From Heligmosomoides polygyrus polygyrus (taxonomy: Eukaryota; Nematoda; Chromadorea; Rhabditida; Heligmosomidae): DNA of 64,000 bases. The stretch is from NCBI GenBank assembly GCA_947396885.1, contig OX377204.1, positions 18,049,706 to 18,113,705 of the forward strand. The letters are read 5' to 3'. The position numbers were made by a program, and so were the translations under genes. The first letter of the stretch is position 1. Each line of letters opens with the position of its first letter. Below are positions 34,140 through 47,100 of the stretch, piece after piece. Under the pieces are notes generated by a model. It had not been told where the DNA came from. It searched no databases and saw only the letters and a list, made by a program, of their open reading frames with translations.

Positions 34140-35600
34140 GTTCGATCAAACGCCTGTTGGATGAATGCTTGTTAAAACTTTGCCATTAACTAGTTATATC
34201 GCTGTCCTACGCTCATATAAAAGTTCAACACTAATGAACATAGCATCACAGCTTGATGCATAGTAAATAGTTCTACTGTAATATAGCATGAGACTACTGT
34301 AGAGGTAGAATGCGTGTCGCAGCGATGTGAGATGTCAGGATTGAGCCATACATTAGTTCAAAATCTCAGATTGCATACACTTCAAAGACGTATTAGCCGT
34401 ATCCATGATTCAGTTTTGTGTACTAATCAAACCATTGGTTTTTATTCTCGTTAACGGAAAAACATGGATCAGCGAACTTTATACTAAAAATCTAATAACG
34501 TTTAAATGAATTAATTTTAAATTTTAATTTTAATTCGATTAAAAGGATTGAATCGACAGACACCTGCAAGCCTTTCCTACTGTCGTTTGATTTTCGCAGG
34601 GAACTTGATACCGCTAGTTCAGTTGCAGCTTCCATGTACTTCGACTCTGGATAAAGACGTCAAATCGCGCGATATGACCAGTTTGCAGGAAATTCGAAAA
34701 ATGCATTTGGCACTCATTGTCAATGGGGTCACATTTTGAAAATTCGCAAAAGTACATGGCACAATCTTAACATCTTCCGTTTCTCCGTTCCTTCATTCGC
34801 ATCCTCTTTAGTGCTTATACCTTTTTCGAAAGTTATGGTCCCTCGATTTTTGCTCATATTTTTGATGATGCCTAATTTGTAACAATTTGAATGTGAATAA
34901 AATGTGCGGAACTTGATTTTTACGTTTTAAGTGCAGCGTAGTAGAGCAAACCAAACATTCAGCTCATAAGCAGTCAGTCGAGTCTAAAACTTAAATAGTG
35001 AATGAATGGTGTATGGGCGAATGTATGGTGCAATCTTATACACCTACAGGGCACAAATTTACCTTGGTCCGCATGCGTGGTGCGTAGAAAAGTGAGATGA
35101 AAATTTATAAGGAAACTTTTTTTGGAGGGGACTCCCCCAAATCTCTCATAATTTCCACATCCTTGAGCGCTTTGTTAGACCAAAAATTTTTCTCAGAGCC
35201 CTACTGGTAACAAAATTATGCTCTTTCAAGCATATGCATTTTTAAGGCAAGATGTGATATTCTCTAAGAAAATTCATAACAGTGGAGCTATATTTTGATC
35301 AAATGAAGACTGGAGATAGATCTGTGCCTCGAATTGTTCTAGTTGCTTATACCTTTAGGTACGACATGAGTCATGAATCTCGCCGCTCAATGTAGGCTGA
35401 ATCACCACAGCATATGGAAAGTTCAATTAAAGCGCACAGAAATTCCAACTGCTGTCGGAAGCAATGCACATAAGGCTAACTGGAAAAATATGAACACACC
35501 GCCTATTCATTCCAGCGCTCTCCCATCGACGACCGAGGTCAAACGACGAAATTCGATTCCTGTCGTGCGATTCGTTCGAAAAAAAGATGTCTACGAATGT
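34140..35600. other. No gene seen
   Basis: AT-rich intergenic sequence without supported genes or clear repeats. A 144-codon plus-strand frame at 35373-35807 is partly the antisense of the RTE fragment that follows. Confidence 0.4.
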
Positions 35601-35639
35601 TGCATCTACGCTGAGGGAGGAGGTGACAAAGATGCTTTG

Positions 35640-36500
35640 GCGTACTTCAGAGCAAGAAGTACGGTGGACGGAGAGCCGGACGTTCTTTGTATTCTTCCCA
35701 ACTTTCTCGATGCTCTTGAGAGGTTCGTGAGCCGCTCGCTTCCTTTACCTGGCTCCTACACTGGGTCAATAGCCATGTTGAATTGCATCCTAAATCCACG
35801 AAGCTGAAGCATTCGGAGATGTTCGTTCCGTTCTTATAACATTTATATTCGTTCCTCAATATTTTCGACTTTTTAAAGAACAGCTCGAAGAAGGCATCGC
35901 ATCTGTGTGATGCTCGTTCCCTTAGTCGAGAATAGTGCATCAGATACTTGTCCGTTCCTCATGAACATCGCCTTCGTTAGATTCAGCTGCAGTCCAACGT
36001 TAACATGTACGCGATCATTCGAAGTCGGCCAGCATTCGCTCCGTCTGATTGATGCTCGGAGTTATGAGCACCATGTCGTCAGCGAAGCGAAGATGGTGCA
36101 GCTGCCAGCCGTCGACCTTCACTTCCATGTCTTCCCATTCTAGTTCGTGCATGACGTTTTCGAGGGTGGCGCTGGAGAGGTTCGGGGATATGGTATCCCC
36201 TTGCTGAACCCCTCTCTTCACGTCGATGACGGCCGTCGTTGTAGAATGGTGAAATCTTGATGAATCCATTGTACAACTCTCGAAGGACTCTGATGTACTG
36301 AGTAGGAACCTCCTGAGTGAGTAGGGCTTCGACGACCGCCTCAGTTTCGATGGAGTCGAATGCCTTCTTTAGAGGGTGAACGTCAGGAACAGCGCAGCTT
36401 ATGCTCTTTGATAAGATTTATCACGATATTGATGCATTCGGTCGTGCGGAATCCTCTTCTGATTGAGATAAATTGAGCGTTGTATAGGGATAGACGAGTA
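35640..36500 (-). pseudogene. RTE-type LINE, reverse transcriptase core
   Basis: Minus-strand pieces in order are QFISIRRGFRTTECI (about 36470), FDSIETEAVVEALLTQEVPTQY (about 36350), DVKRGVQQGDTISP, and LHHLRFADDMVLITP with the FADD catalytic box (about 36100). Then come LNLTKAMFMRNGQVSD (about 35970) and NISECFSFVDLG (about 35825). Nucleotide similarity to the 3.6 kb copy continues to about 35640. Several frameshifts make it inactive. It belongs to the same clade as the fragments at 2.4, 3.6 and 42.3 kb and lies between the two transporter genes. Confidence 0.9.
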
Positions 36501-36509
36501 AAATTTCCC

Positions 36510-38160
36510 ACTCCTTTTGTCCTTTCCAGGCTCTTGAGAAGGCAGCAATGGCGAACCGTAAGCCGAATATAGCTTTCACACCAATCCTATCTTAACACCT
36601 TGACGAGATCCCGCCACTGAGAAAGGACATTCCAAGATTCAGCGACAGTCGAACATGGAACACTCTGGGCTATATGGTTTTGTTAAAAGTTTTGTGGACT
36701 ACGTTACTAGACCAACACTGGAGCGGTGCAGTGGCAGTAAAAACGAAATAAGAAAGGAGAACACTGATATGTGGATGCTGGCTTATATTTTTAATCGTCT
36801 AAACGCAGAATTCGTGGCACTCCAGAGAAATTGAAGTCTGTGTCGGGAATGTGGGCAGCGTTGGGAGATTTGAGTGAGCTAGCCAATCATAGACAACCAG
36901 TCCGCCAATCGAATACGCGCCGGTCAATGAGGGCATCCATAGTTTACGTTCTCTCTGACTGACAAGTGATCATTTGATACGACGTAATTATTTGGTCTGT
37001 TTCCATCTCTCAGTGCTGCAAACATTCGCAACTAGGTCCAAACTTTCTTTACTTGAACTGCGTCTCGTGGCTTTTGTGAAGTGAGGCCCTATTGGTATTA
37101 TTTACCGCTCTTAATAAAGGATTGAATTTTAATAGAGGTTTATTAATTTATTAATTTAACAACATTTATATACAACACATTTCATACAACGATCTCAGCT
37201 ATTAACTTCCTTCTCAGATTTCTAAGGAACCTAGAAAAATGAATACGTAGTTACGAGGTGGAGCCCTGTACTGCGAGCTGCCGGTAATACTCCAGCTCCA
37301 AATGGTCCAATAGTTAAAGCTTTAGAGACATCAGGTGGCATTGAAACGTGACCGATAAGACGAAGACGAACTGTTTGCTAGAGTGAACGTGTGTCCGCTG
37401 ACGTCGTGCGACCACTAAAGGTTCTTGGAAGACTGGAAAAACACGTGTTGCTGTGACATCTGTGACAACAGTACGCCGCCGTCCTCGTGTCAGCTATCAG
37501 TTGGTCCACAACCATATAACAGAGGGAAACAGTGGGCTCAATCTGGTTCAAAAACGAAGCGAAGGAATTCGAGATAAGTGAGAAATGTTGAGTCATTGAG
37601 CTGTTCGTTAGTTTCCTATCTATATTTACAAGGGACGCCTGTGAACTTAACTAACGACCCTCGACAGTGCCTATTTGCCATGGTAGAGCCTCTAACAAGG
37701 AGCACAGAAGTGGAGATCGTTTTTGCTGCGGGCCACTGTGTGGTCCAAGAATTGTCGCCTAGTCGTTCATGGACGGGAAAACTAGTGCCGGTCGTTTTAC
37801 CGCGCTCACTCTAAACCGAACTCTTGTAAGGTTTTCAGTTTTTACGCAAATGTGGATCAGAATTTCTTCAGCACACGGGTTGACTCGGTGGTCTCCATTC
37901 CTTCTGAGTCTACTGCATGTCGAAACGGATTTACTAGGCAATTTTTTGCCATTATTTGAACCACTCAATGGCCCACAAAAACGCACTTCACCCATTGCTC
38001 CATGCTAGATGCCCTAAATGAACATATAGGCCTCGTTGAGAATCATTGGGGTAATTTATCAGACGTCCCTTGTTAGAAATATGTACAGTACAGTATCGAT
38101 CGCAATAACCGTGAACAATCAGAATTATTGCACTGGAGCAGAACAGAAAGGCCCTGAGAA
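36510..38160. other. No gene seen
   Basis: Intergenic sequence 3' of gene B on the minus strand. The open frames present have no domain or splice support. Confidence 0.4.
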
Positions 38161-38163
38161 GCG

Positions 38164-41100
38164 TTATCCGTAGAATGGATTCGACGGCATCGGCACACAC
38201 TGACTGGTCAGCCCGTTGTGTGTGAGATTCTGGAACTCTCCGCAGCAGTACACGCTGGCTCCGTTGTTGGCTGGATGCGACTGAAAAGCCGTCGAATCGA
38301 TGAGACATTGGTTGGAAAGAGCAGCAGAAGTACGTGCTGTGTGTGGTTTTAGCTGCTGTCTGCTGCTGACTGTGACTGAGGCAGCTACCAGGCGCAAGCG
38401 GTCTGTTAGAAGCAAGAAAAGAAGATCTATTAGGAAACCAGGCTCCTGCCGTTCTTTTCAATTTTATTCTAAAATTTCTCGATGTTGCACAACATTTTTT
38501 ACCATACGAAACAGAATGATTTGCTCTATCAGAAATTATGTTTCACTTTTCCATCTTGATTCCTATCAAATTTTAGGTCATTCAAAAGGGAAGTTAAAAA
38601 AGAAAACTGGGCACTAGTTAAAAGTTCCGACTCCACCGACAAGACTTTGGCCGAAAAAAAAATTTTCGCTGAAACTTTGTCTAGGGGGTTATTTGGGGTG
38701 CTGATCACGAATCGGATATCCGTTTTTCACGATTCGGTTGGAGACCACCCATACCGACAACGTGGGTGGTCCAGGCAGGGCCACCTATTTCGCTGAAACT
38801 TCGTCTAGGGGGGTTATTTGGCGTGCTGAACACGAATCTGAATCCGTTTTTCGTTTTGCGCTAGAGTACGGTAGGTTACGGTAGGTACGGGTAACTAAAG
38901 CTGCCGAGGTCATAGTCACCAATTTTGCCCAAACTCCGTCTAGGGGGGGGGGGTTATTTGGGGTGCTGATCACAAATCTGGCATTCGTTTTTCGTTTTAC
39001 GCTGGAATACGGTAGGTTACGGAAGGTATGGGCGACTAAGGTAATGGTCACCGATTTCGCCCAAACTCCGGCGTAAAACGAAAAACTGATGTCAGATTCA
39101 TGATCGGCACCCCAAATAACCCCCCTAGGCGAAGTTTGGGCGAAATCGGTGGTTGTGACCTCGACAGCCTTAGTCATCGGTACTTACCGTAATCTACCGT
39201 AGTCGGCCGCAATTTCAAAAACGGATGTCAGATTCGTGATCAGCACTCCAAATAACTCCCCTAGACAAAGTTTCAGCAAAAAAAAAACTTTTCGACCGAA
39301 GCCTAGCCGGTGGAGTCAGAACTTTTAACTAGTGCCGAAAAATGATCTTCGCAGACAGCTCCTTCTCTCTGTTTTCGTTCGAGCTTTTTGCACCACGTTG
39401 TGCAAAATTCAAAGCGAGACGATTTTCTCTATAAGAACTTATGCGGTTTTGACGGTTGTTTTGATTTCCGTTAATTTTTAGGGCATTAAAAATTGGAGTG
39501 TCCAGAAGGCATAATTTATTTTCACCATCAGCTCATATTCTTTAGTTAATATTTTTGAAGAGTGTTATATACCGTTCGAGAGAGAATGTTTTACTCTTTT
39601 ACTCTCAAAATTTTTATTGCGTTCATTTATTTTATTTTTGTCATCCTTTTGCGGAATGTTGAAAAAGGAGCTGTTGATAAAGGTAGTTTTTCTTCTTTCA
39701 ACCCGATAAAAATTGAACAAAACTAGTACAAACAAATAAGCGCAACACATGCTTTGACAACGCAAATTAACCGAAAAGTGGGAGCTATTAGCAAGAATAA
39801 TGCATGTCTTCTGGACACTTCACTTTAAGTCACTGAAAATTAAAGAAAATCAAAATGAACGAAAAGAGCCATCGCATGATCTTGTCAAGCAATTCGCTCC
39901 CTTCCAAGTCATTTATATGTAATGTTGTCCAAAAAAAGAACACTTAGTTTTAAACAGAAACAAGCAGCTTCCGCCGAAGGCCGTGTTCCTTATTTAACTT
40001 TCCAAGTTAATGAACTAAAGTTTGACAAAACTCAAAAAAAACTTACTTTGCAGTAGAACGAGTTATTTTATTCCGATTGTGCATTGTATTATGCAAAATT
40101 CTTTTTGCAAAATTCAGAATAAAATCTTTAAAAAAAACGGCAGGAACCTACATAGTTTCCAACTTAATACAAAGCGTAGTATAGTTATGCTAGTAAGAAC
40201 AAGCTTCATAGAAACATCCACCTCTAAACTTTCAGAAATCAGACATGGGAAAAGGACAAAGAGCTGAACATTTGCCGCTATAGCAGCTGATTGCCTCAGC
40301 ATAATTTTTGTCCGCTCCACCACCAGTTTCTCCTCCTGAATTGTGTAGTGAGGCAGAAAGCTCTATAGTAGAGCGCCGACAAGGCTTTCGAGACGACGAG
40401 TTCCGATGAGTTATTCTCCTCTTTGTGCACTTTACAGGCGGTGTTCCAAAAAATGAAAGCACTGTTCGAAAAGGGATAACCTTGCTGCCAGTAAAGGAGC
40501 TGAAGAAATTAAGAATTCATACGGAAGCGAAAGAAAATAGACATTTTCTTGCGCTTTCGTATGAGCGTATGACATACATTGCCAGACGCGATGGTATTCT
40601 TCCACGCACTCGTCTGAATTCTTGCATTCTACACTCGATTGATTGTCCTCCGTTTCAACAGTTGTCACAATTTTCCAAAAAGTAGCCGTATAGATTGATT
40701 TCTGCCTTTTTTAAAGCTTAGAAATCGAACTACAGATAGCGTCGAAATGCAAGGTATCTTAAAAAATGTCAGTGCTGTTTGGGAGGTCCTAGCACTGCGG
40801 CCAATGAAGGTTTTGAAGACGTTTGAAACTCATGCGAAAGCATAGAACGATGAAAATTCTGTGACGTACAAAGATTGCGCCATGCCATGGTGAAGATTGT
40901 GGCATGCATCCTTCTGAAGCCTATTATTTCGGACTCGGTTGGCTGTTTATGAGCTTAATGCTTGTTACAATCTTGTTATCAATTGCCCCCATTGACCTGT
41001 GCTGTGCTTTTTTAACATTTGAAACTTAATAGTGCACTACAATTTAACATAAACTTCTAACATCTCCAAAACCTTTACTAACAGCAATGGTACGTCGTTT

Positions 41101-44100
41101 CATATAGCGCTTTTTTTAGAACAGCATGCATTCTACTGCTACTTTTGTGGTTGAAGTTTTAGGCTCTAAAAGCTACATAATTCAATCCGTAGGCTATTTT
41201 TCCAGAGATTGTGACAAGCATTTAGGTAAAACACAATCAATTGAGTGTAAAATGCAAGACTTCAGACGAATGCGTGGCGCCATCTCTACCGCTCATATGT
41301 CAGAAAATGTTTATATTTTACGATTTCGAATGAGTTTTAATTTCACCAGTACCTCTACTTGTAGCAAATTCAGTAAATCACTTTTCAAACAGTGCTTGCG
41401 ATTTTTAGGAACACTCTCTATAGTTGGATCAAAGCACCCTGAAATAGTAAACAGAAAAAAGCACGGGATGTTATGTAGCAGCGAACTAAGGCGGTCTAAG
41501 CACGCGAATTAATGTGCTAAAGCAGTTGTTAGAGCGAATGTTTTTATTCAACTTACTTGCGACAATCTTTCTGGTGACGTCTATAATCGAAGAAATTAGA
41601 TATAGTTACAGGAAAGTTTGAGATTATAAGGAACCACCTTCTATTCATTAGTGGTACACACCACCAGTTTGGACAATTTACTCGCTGAGTGCTGTTCTCT
41701 ATACCTTAAGGCAATCTGCCACATTTTCTTGTTTCTAACAGGACTTCGTTGGCAGGTTTCGAGAGAAGGGAGTAGTTTCTCTACGCACATAACACTTGAA
41801 ACCATCCTCGAACTCTCCTGTCTGAAGCATCTCCTGTCACTTCTCCTAATTACACAGATTCCCGTGGCACATCTCCAAATTCTCGGCACTGGAGTTAGGT
41901 AACCAAGCACGACCGCATGACGTCCAGATACGCAGGTGGAATGCAGGAGGAGATGGGCTCCTTCTCCTACCGTGTCGTGCCAGCTCATACATTTTGTGTG
42001 GGCGTGTCAGGCTCATGCACAGAGTTCGTGTGTGCGCGGATTGTATCCTGCATGTCGACCCGGCCGGGCAAAAGCGGACTCAGCAGACATGGAGTGCATG
42101 TAAGGCTATTCGAGGCCGCCTTAAAAGTCTCGCCCCGTCCATCGGGCAGTCTTGGTGGCTGCCCGGAGTTCCTCGCCCGCACGACAGAGCCTGACTAGCT
42201 TCCCGTGGGTACTCAAGTCAAACACAGCAGCACTAAAGGGCCTCATTCCCCTGACCCCGAGAGAGCCCCCATTTCTGCAGCGATGGGAGGGACGAGTACG
42301 GAGAGGCTGCTAAAATCTCAGTGCCTAACCAGGCTGCGCAAATTGAGGACTAGGATGACGATCTGTCCTTACAACGCCCGCACGCTTGCATCAGAAGCAT
42401 CCGTCGAGGACCTGATGATGCAATCCAGGAAGATCAAGTACGACGTCATCGGACTGATGGAGACCAGAAGACATCACCCCTACACGCCGCCTACGACTCC
42501 GGAGAAGAACTGTTCCTCGGAACATGCGACAGTAGGGGAGTAGGCGGCGTTGGTGTCCTCGTCAGCCGCCTTGGCCATTAACATCGATTCTTACGAGTCT
42601 CTGACAAGCCGAATCGGACGTCTGCGACTGAAGCGATGTGGTTCCGTGCCAGCTTTGACTGTGTTCGTCGCGTACGCCCCAACATCCGACTACGACGACG
42701 AAGAGGTCGAAGCCTTCTACGTGGAACTGGAGAAGTTCTATAAGGAAGATCACACCTTCTACAAGGTGATCGTCGGCGACTTCAACGCCAAGATCGGGCC
42801 ACGAAGGTCGCCGGAAGAACTTCACATCGGAGCCCACGGTTTGAAGTGAAACGAGTAGACCGTCTGAGATCCTCATGTCGACCTTTCCCCGAAGTAACTT
42901 ATTTTACCCCTCCTTGCTTTGATATGAACGCTTCCTTTGGTGAGATGAGTTGATTGGTGCTGACAACATTAGCTCATGATGATCGAAGGATGGGTGAAAC
43001 GTTTTTGTCTACCTATAGGCCCACGACCACAACGTTTCTTTTCTTCAACAAACCTTGGTCAATTTCAACTTTATAGGTTGTAGTCTCGCAAAGAAGAATT
43101 TATAATGATTCATTACCTTGTTGAGGAACGGACTGACATAACACGGCAAGAGAAAACTGGTCGTTGTTAGTTCAACGATAGCAGAAAACGTCGCCGCAGC
43201 TCCACCGAACAGACCAAATACTACAATATTTAAATAAATTTTTATAGCTATTCATAAAAAGAGCGCAAAATAACGCTGAATAATTAAACAAATATGATAC
43301 TTACCTATTATGGAAATACAGATGACTAATGTACTTCGCGAGTTGTACTTGAACACACTGAAAATTCATGTTAAATCGCTCCTTTCAGAAAAGTGAAAAT
43401 ATAAGAGAAATAGCTAAAGAAAAGACAGCAAGAACACAGGAGGGTGAACAACAAAGCTCTTCTGGCCTCAGTTCTTCTGGTAGACACAGGTTTAGCGAAA
43501 GCCTAGTAAGCTCCATTGGAGGGCCCATAAACAACAGACATTAGACTCGGTGTTACAAATAGGCGTAGCGATATCAGTGCCCTCACAACAATGCTTTTTG
43601 CGATCAAAATTCCAGCGCCAGCCGGGACTCAAACAGAATTCGATATGCGGGGAGTGCCGATCAGTTCCACGAGGTATGTAGGGATGTTGCGTTAGATCAA
43701 TCGGCGCCGGTGGTGTTCAGAGCTGTAGCCAGGGGATAAATGCTTACTCAGACACCCGCAGCGTTCAACAGGAAGGAGAGCTATGGCTCACCGAAAAAAT
43801 TTACAGAAGGAAACACCAGAAAATCGTGTCAAAGGTAGTTGAACAGCATTTTTTCAAAAATTCAACGGTGTTTCTATGACGGGATTGTAGTGTTTTTCAG
43901 CAAGTTTTACACGTTTTAAATTCGAGCTCGAAGCGGGAATGAGACGGATGAAATTCTTTTCGCTTATCGTTAGTGGTGAAACTTCGCCGATGAGCCATAG
44001 CTGCTCTTTCGGTTTAGCACTGCAAGTGTCTGAATAGACTCCACGCGTAACGGATGAAATGTGATGCTTCCCCGGAGGATCTATGGTCACTAAAATTAAA

Positions 44101-47100
44101 TGGGAATAAAATTTGAACGCGACTACTTGGATTACTTGGATTGGAGCAAGGTTTCCCTCGCGCGAGCGCTAAACACTGCGACACGCATATCTCCATTTGA
44201 TGACTCTGAGCGCACTAAAACTGCTTAGCAGGGAAGGCAGGGAAGTGCGCAGCTAGGTAAAAAGGCTAGGGAAGGGACTGCAGGGTGTGATAAACACAAG
44301 TGCTGCTCGCGTGGGAACAGCTTTGGTCGCAGGGGAGTCCGCAGCTGGGTTCTGCAGAAGCGCATACAGCTGAAAAAATGCACACAAAACACTAGAAAAT
44401 TGTGCCAAACCCCTTAAATCTCAACAAGTCGGGTGAAATGCAAAAATCCCGCGCCGCGGGAGAACCGAATCCCTGATCTCCTTCGCATGGAGCGACGCCA
44501 CCGTCCACTGCGCCATCGCGAGCGTACAAGAAACCGATGTGCATCGATCGAAACTCCACGTGGATGGCAAGTTCACGTGTGCAGCGCGTCGAAAAAATGT
44601 GCTCCAGCTCCAATTGTGCGCTCTTTTGTCATGCGTCTATTCCTATTTGGTTCTAGTGATCTTAGCAATACCCCAAATTACGCGCCACCTTACGCCGCCA
44701 TCATATGTAAATCGTCATCCGCATTCAACCGCAGTTACCGTAGACGTTTCAGTATCATGCTTGCTAGCGCTGCGCTCTGCTGTCTTACATAAGTGTTTTT
44801 AAAATCTTTTCTCGTAAATAAAAGGTGAGATGTAATTAATGAAAGGTATAGGAACTGCATGGGCTGAAAAAGGCGGACAATATACGGAGCACAACATGGT
44901 TCTGCGCCAGGACCACACAGAACCACCATGCATGGCGCATCCTAAAGAACTGATCTACCTCTGCATTTTACTCTGCTGACGATTAACTGTTTAACTCTAC
45001 AAAGCAAAAGTGAAAACAAATTAAAGCTCACTCTTTGTACGTGACTGAACTGCCCTCCTTTTTGCCCATGTCCTTGTCCTTTATTTGTCCAGCGTTGAGG
45101 TAGAGATAAAAGAGGCAAGGTAGGATAACCGAAGTGAGCGTCAGAGTAGAGCCGCCTGTAGTAGTTCATCTATCATCCTTACAGCAACTTACACTAAGCA
45201 ACGCGGGAAAGTAACGAACCGAAGAGATCAAGTAACGGTCCGAAGTTCGGAATCGTCTCCGCCATGAACGCCACGGCCATCATCGTGCCGGAGCGGATAA
45301 GGACTCGCTGCCAGCCGAAGTCTTCAAAGGACTATTCATGAAGTCGTCAGTAGTCGGCAACTCGTGTTTGGATAGACAACTTACGGTGTGGGCAGTTGAA
45401 GAGATCTTCGAGTTCCTGATTCAGCGGGTTGAAGACGATTGTGAGCGTAAGAATACAGTGAATGGTGATCAGTATGTTGCACGCCTGTTGAATCCAGATC
45501 GTCTGAAACGAGAGCTTTAGTTAAATCTGTATTTAAGGCCTCGAAAAAGGTTTCTAGGTTACCTGAATTGAGGGAATAATCGAGTCTCTGATCGCATCAT
45601 GGTACGTCAAATAACCCATAATACACACGGGTCCATACATCACCGCCATGACTGAAATGAAAAAGCAGCTGGTGAAGATAATGTTCAAAATTAATGTTCT
45701 TGAGTGAAGTCCCGTTACTTTTTCGCGCCTAGGGGGCCAGAAAAAACCTTCTGAATCATATGGAGCTGCTGGCAACCACACAAGTCATCAATAACTGAGA
45801 AAGAAATGGGCTTTGTGAGGCCCCTAGGCGGCACAAAAGCTCAAACACATTGATTTATGCAAAATACAATTTAGAGAACCTTCGCTGGAAACCGGTTGCC
45901 TGTATGTGCTTATTTTCTACATTATTTCTTATTTTTAGAGATCAATCCATTGTCTCTGGAGCTATTCGTACTTCAAAGCAGCCCTACCTAGTTTCATTGA
46001 ATTCCTAGTTTGGCATCATTATAACTAAAGAGGCAATAACGAAAAAGTTGAGAAGGGCAAAACAGAATCGCGTTAGTCAATCCCTTTTAGGAAGCACCAT
46101 GCACTCTTCTTCTACAGGATGAATGCGTATTCAACCTAGAAGGGGCGCCAGCGGTGCCACAAGAAGTCATTGTTTTAACTTTGGTTTTTTTTAAATCACG
46201 CATCTCAAGCTTTCAAATTAGTCAATGTTTTATTGACAAGGTTTCGGGCTTCAAGCAGTTTTCAGGTTTAAAAATTATACAAAATTGAACCTTTATGAGT
46301 GCAAAACGAAAATACAACCATGAAGCTCAGGAAACCAAAGACTCTAAGGCGGCGTTTTATCCTTCCCAAAACAGCCCGGTACCAATGCATAGACCGTGTA
46401 GGGATAACAGGTTTAGTTAACTTCAGGCGAGACCCGAACCAGGACCCGCGTCGGGACCGGCGCCTCCTCCGGCTGCGCTTCCACGCGGCGCAATGCACAC
46501 TAATGGACATATGTAAATCCCAAAGGAATACAAACTTAAGATAAAAACCACTCTACTTTAAAAGAAAAGCCAGAAAATTTGGTTAAAGTCTTCGTCAGCG
46601 TTCTGAAATTATTAATTTTCAACGGTTTTGGGAAAATCAGAAACGGATGTTCAGCAGGAAAAAAATCCCAAGAGGGCTTCGAGATTCCACAAAAATACTA
46701 ATATAATCTATTTCGCCATCGGCCTAGCAACTTACCTTATCAGAAATTGAAGCCCTTGGTGGCATTGGAGTCTTACAAAGGAGGATGACAGCAGGGAAAA
46801 TTATCACTGCATAAGCTTCAACTAAAATCCAGGTTACAATAGGAGCACCCACTTGTAAAGGCCAAGATGACGGATTTCGTGAATTCGGCTGGGTTTCGCA
46901 TATCGTGCTGGATCGTGGGGAAAGCCGAGTGACCACCGTAGGCGAACAGCAGTGTGCCGAGCGCCAGGAAGAAGTTCTTCGGCTGGTACGACGGCATGCC
47001 TCTGAAATTGCATGTGAGCACTTGAAATAAGTTTCATACGTGAAGCAAGCAAACCAATCAAACTTACAATAAAGGGAAATAAAGGAAAAGGAAGAAGAAC

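Noticed and set aside
35373..35807. 144-codon plus-strand ORF
   Set aside because: Its second half is antisense to the decayed RTE fragment, and no domain was recognised.
46735..46810. Possible extra exon in gene B (reads AYAVIIFPAVILLC, with AG and GT borders)
   Set aside because: Joining the exon ending at 46853 directly to 45651 gives the conserved AFTIMAVMYGPVCIMGY in frame and matches the structure of gene A.
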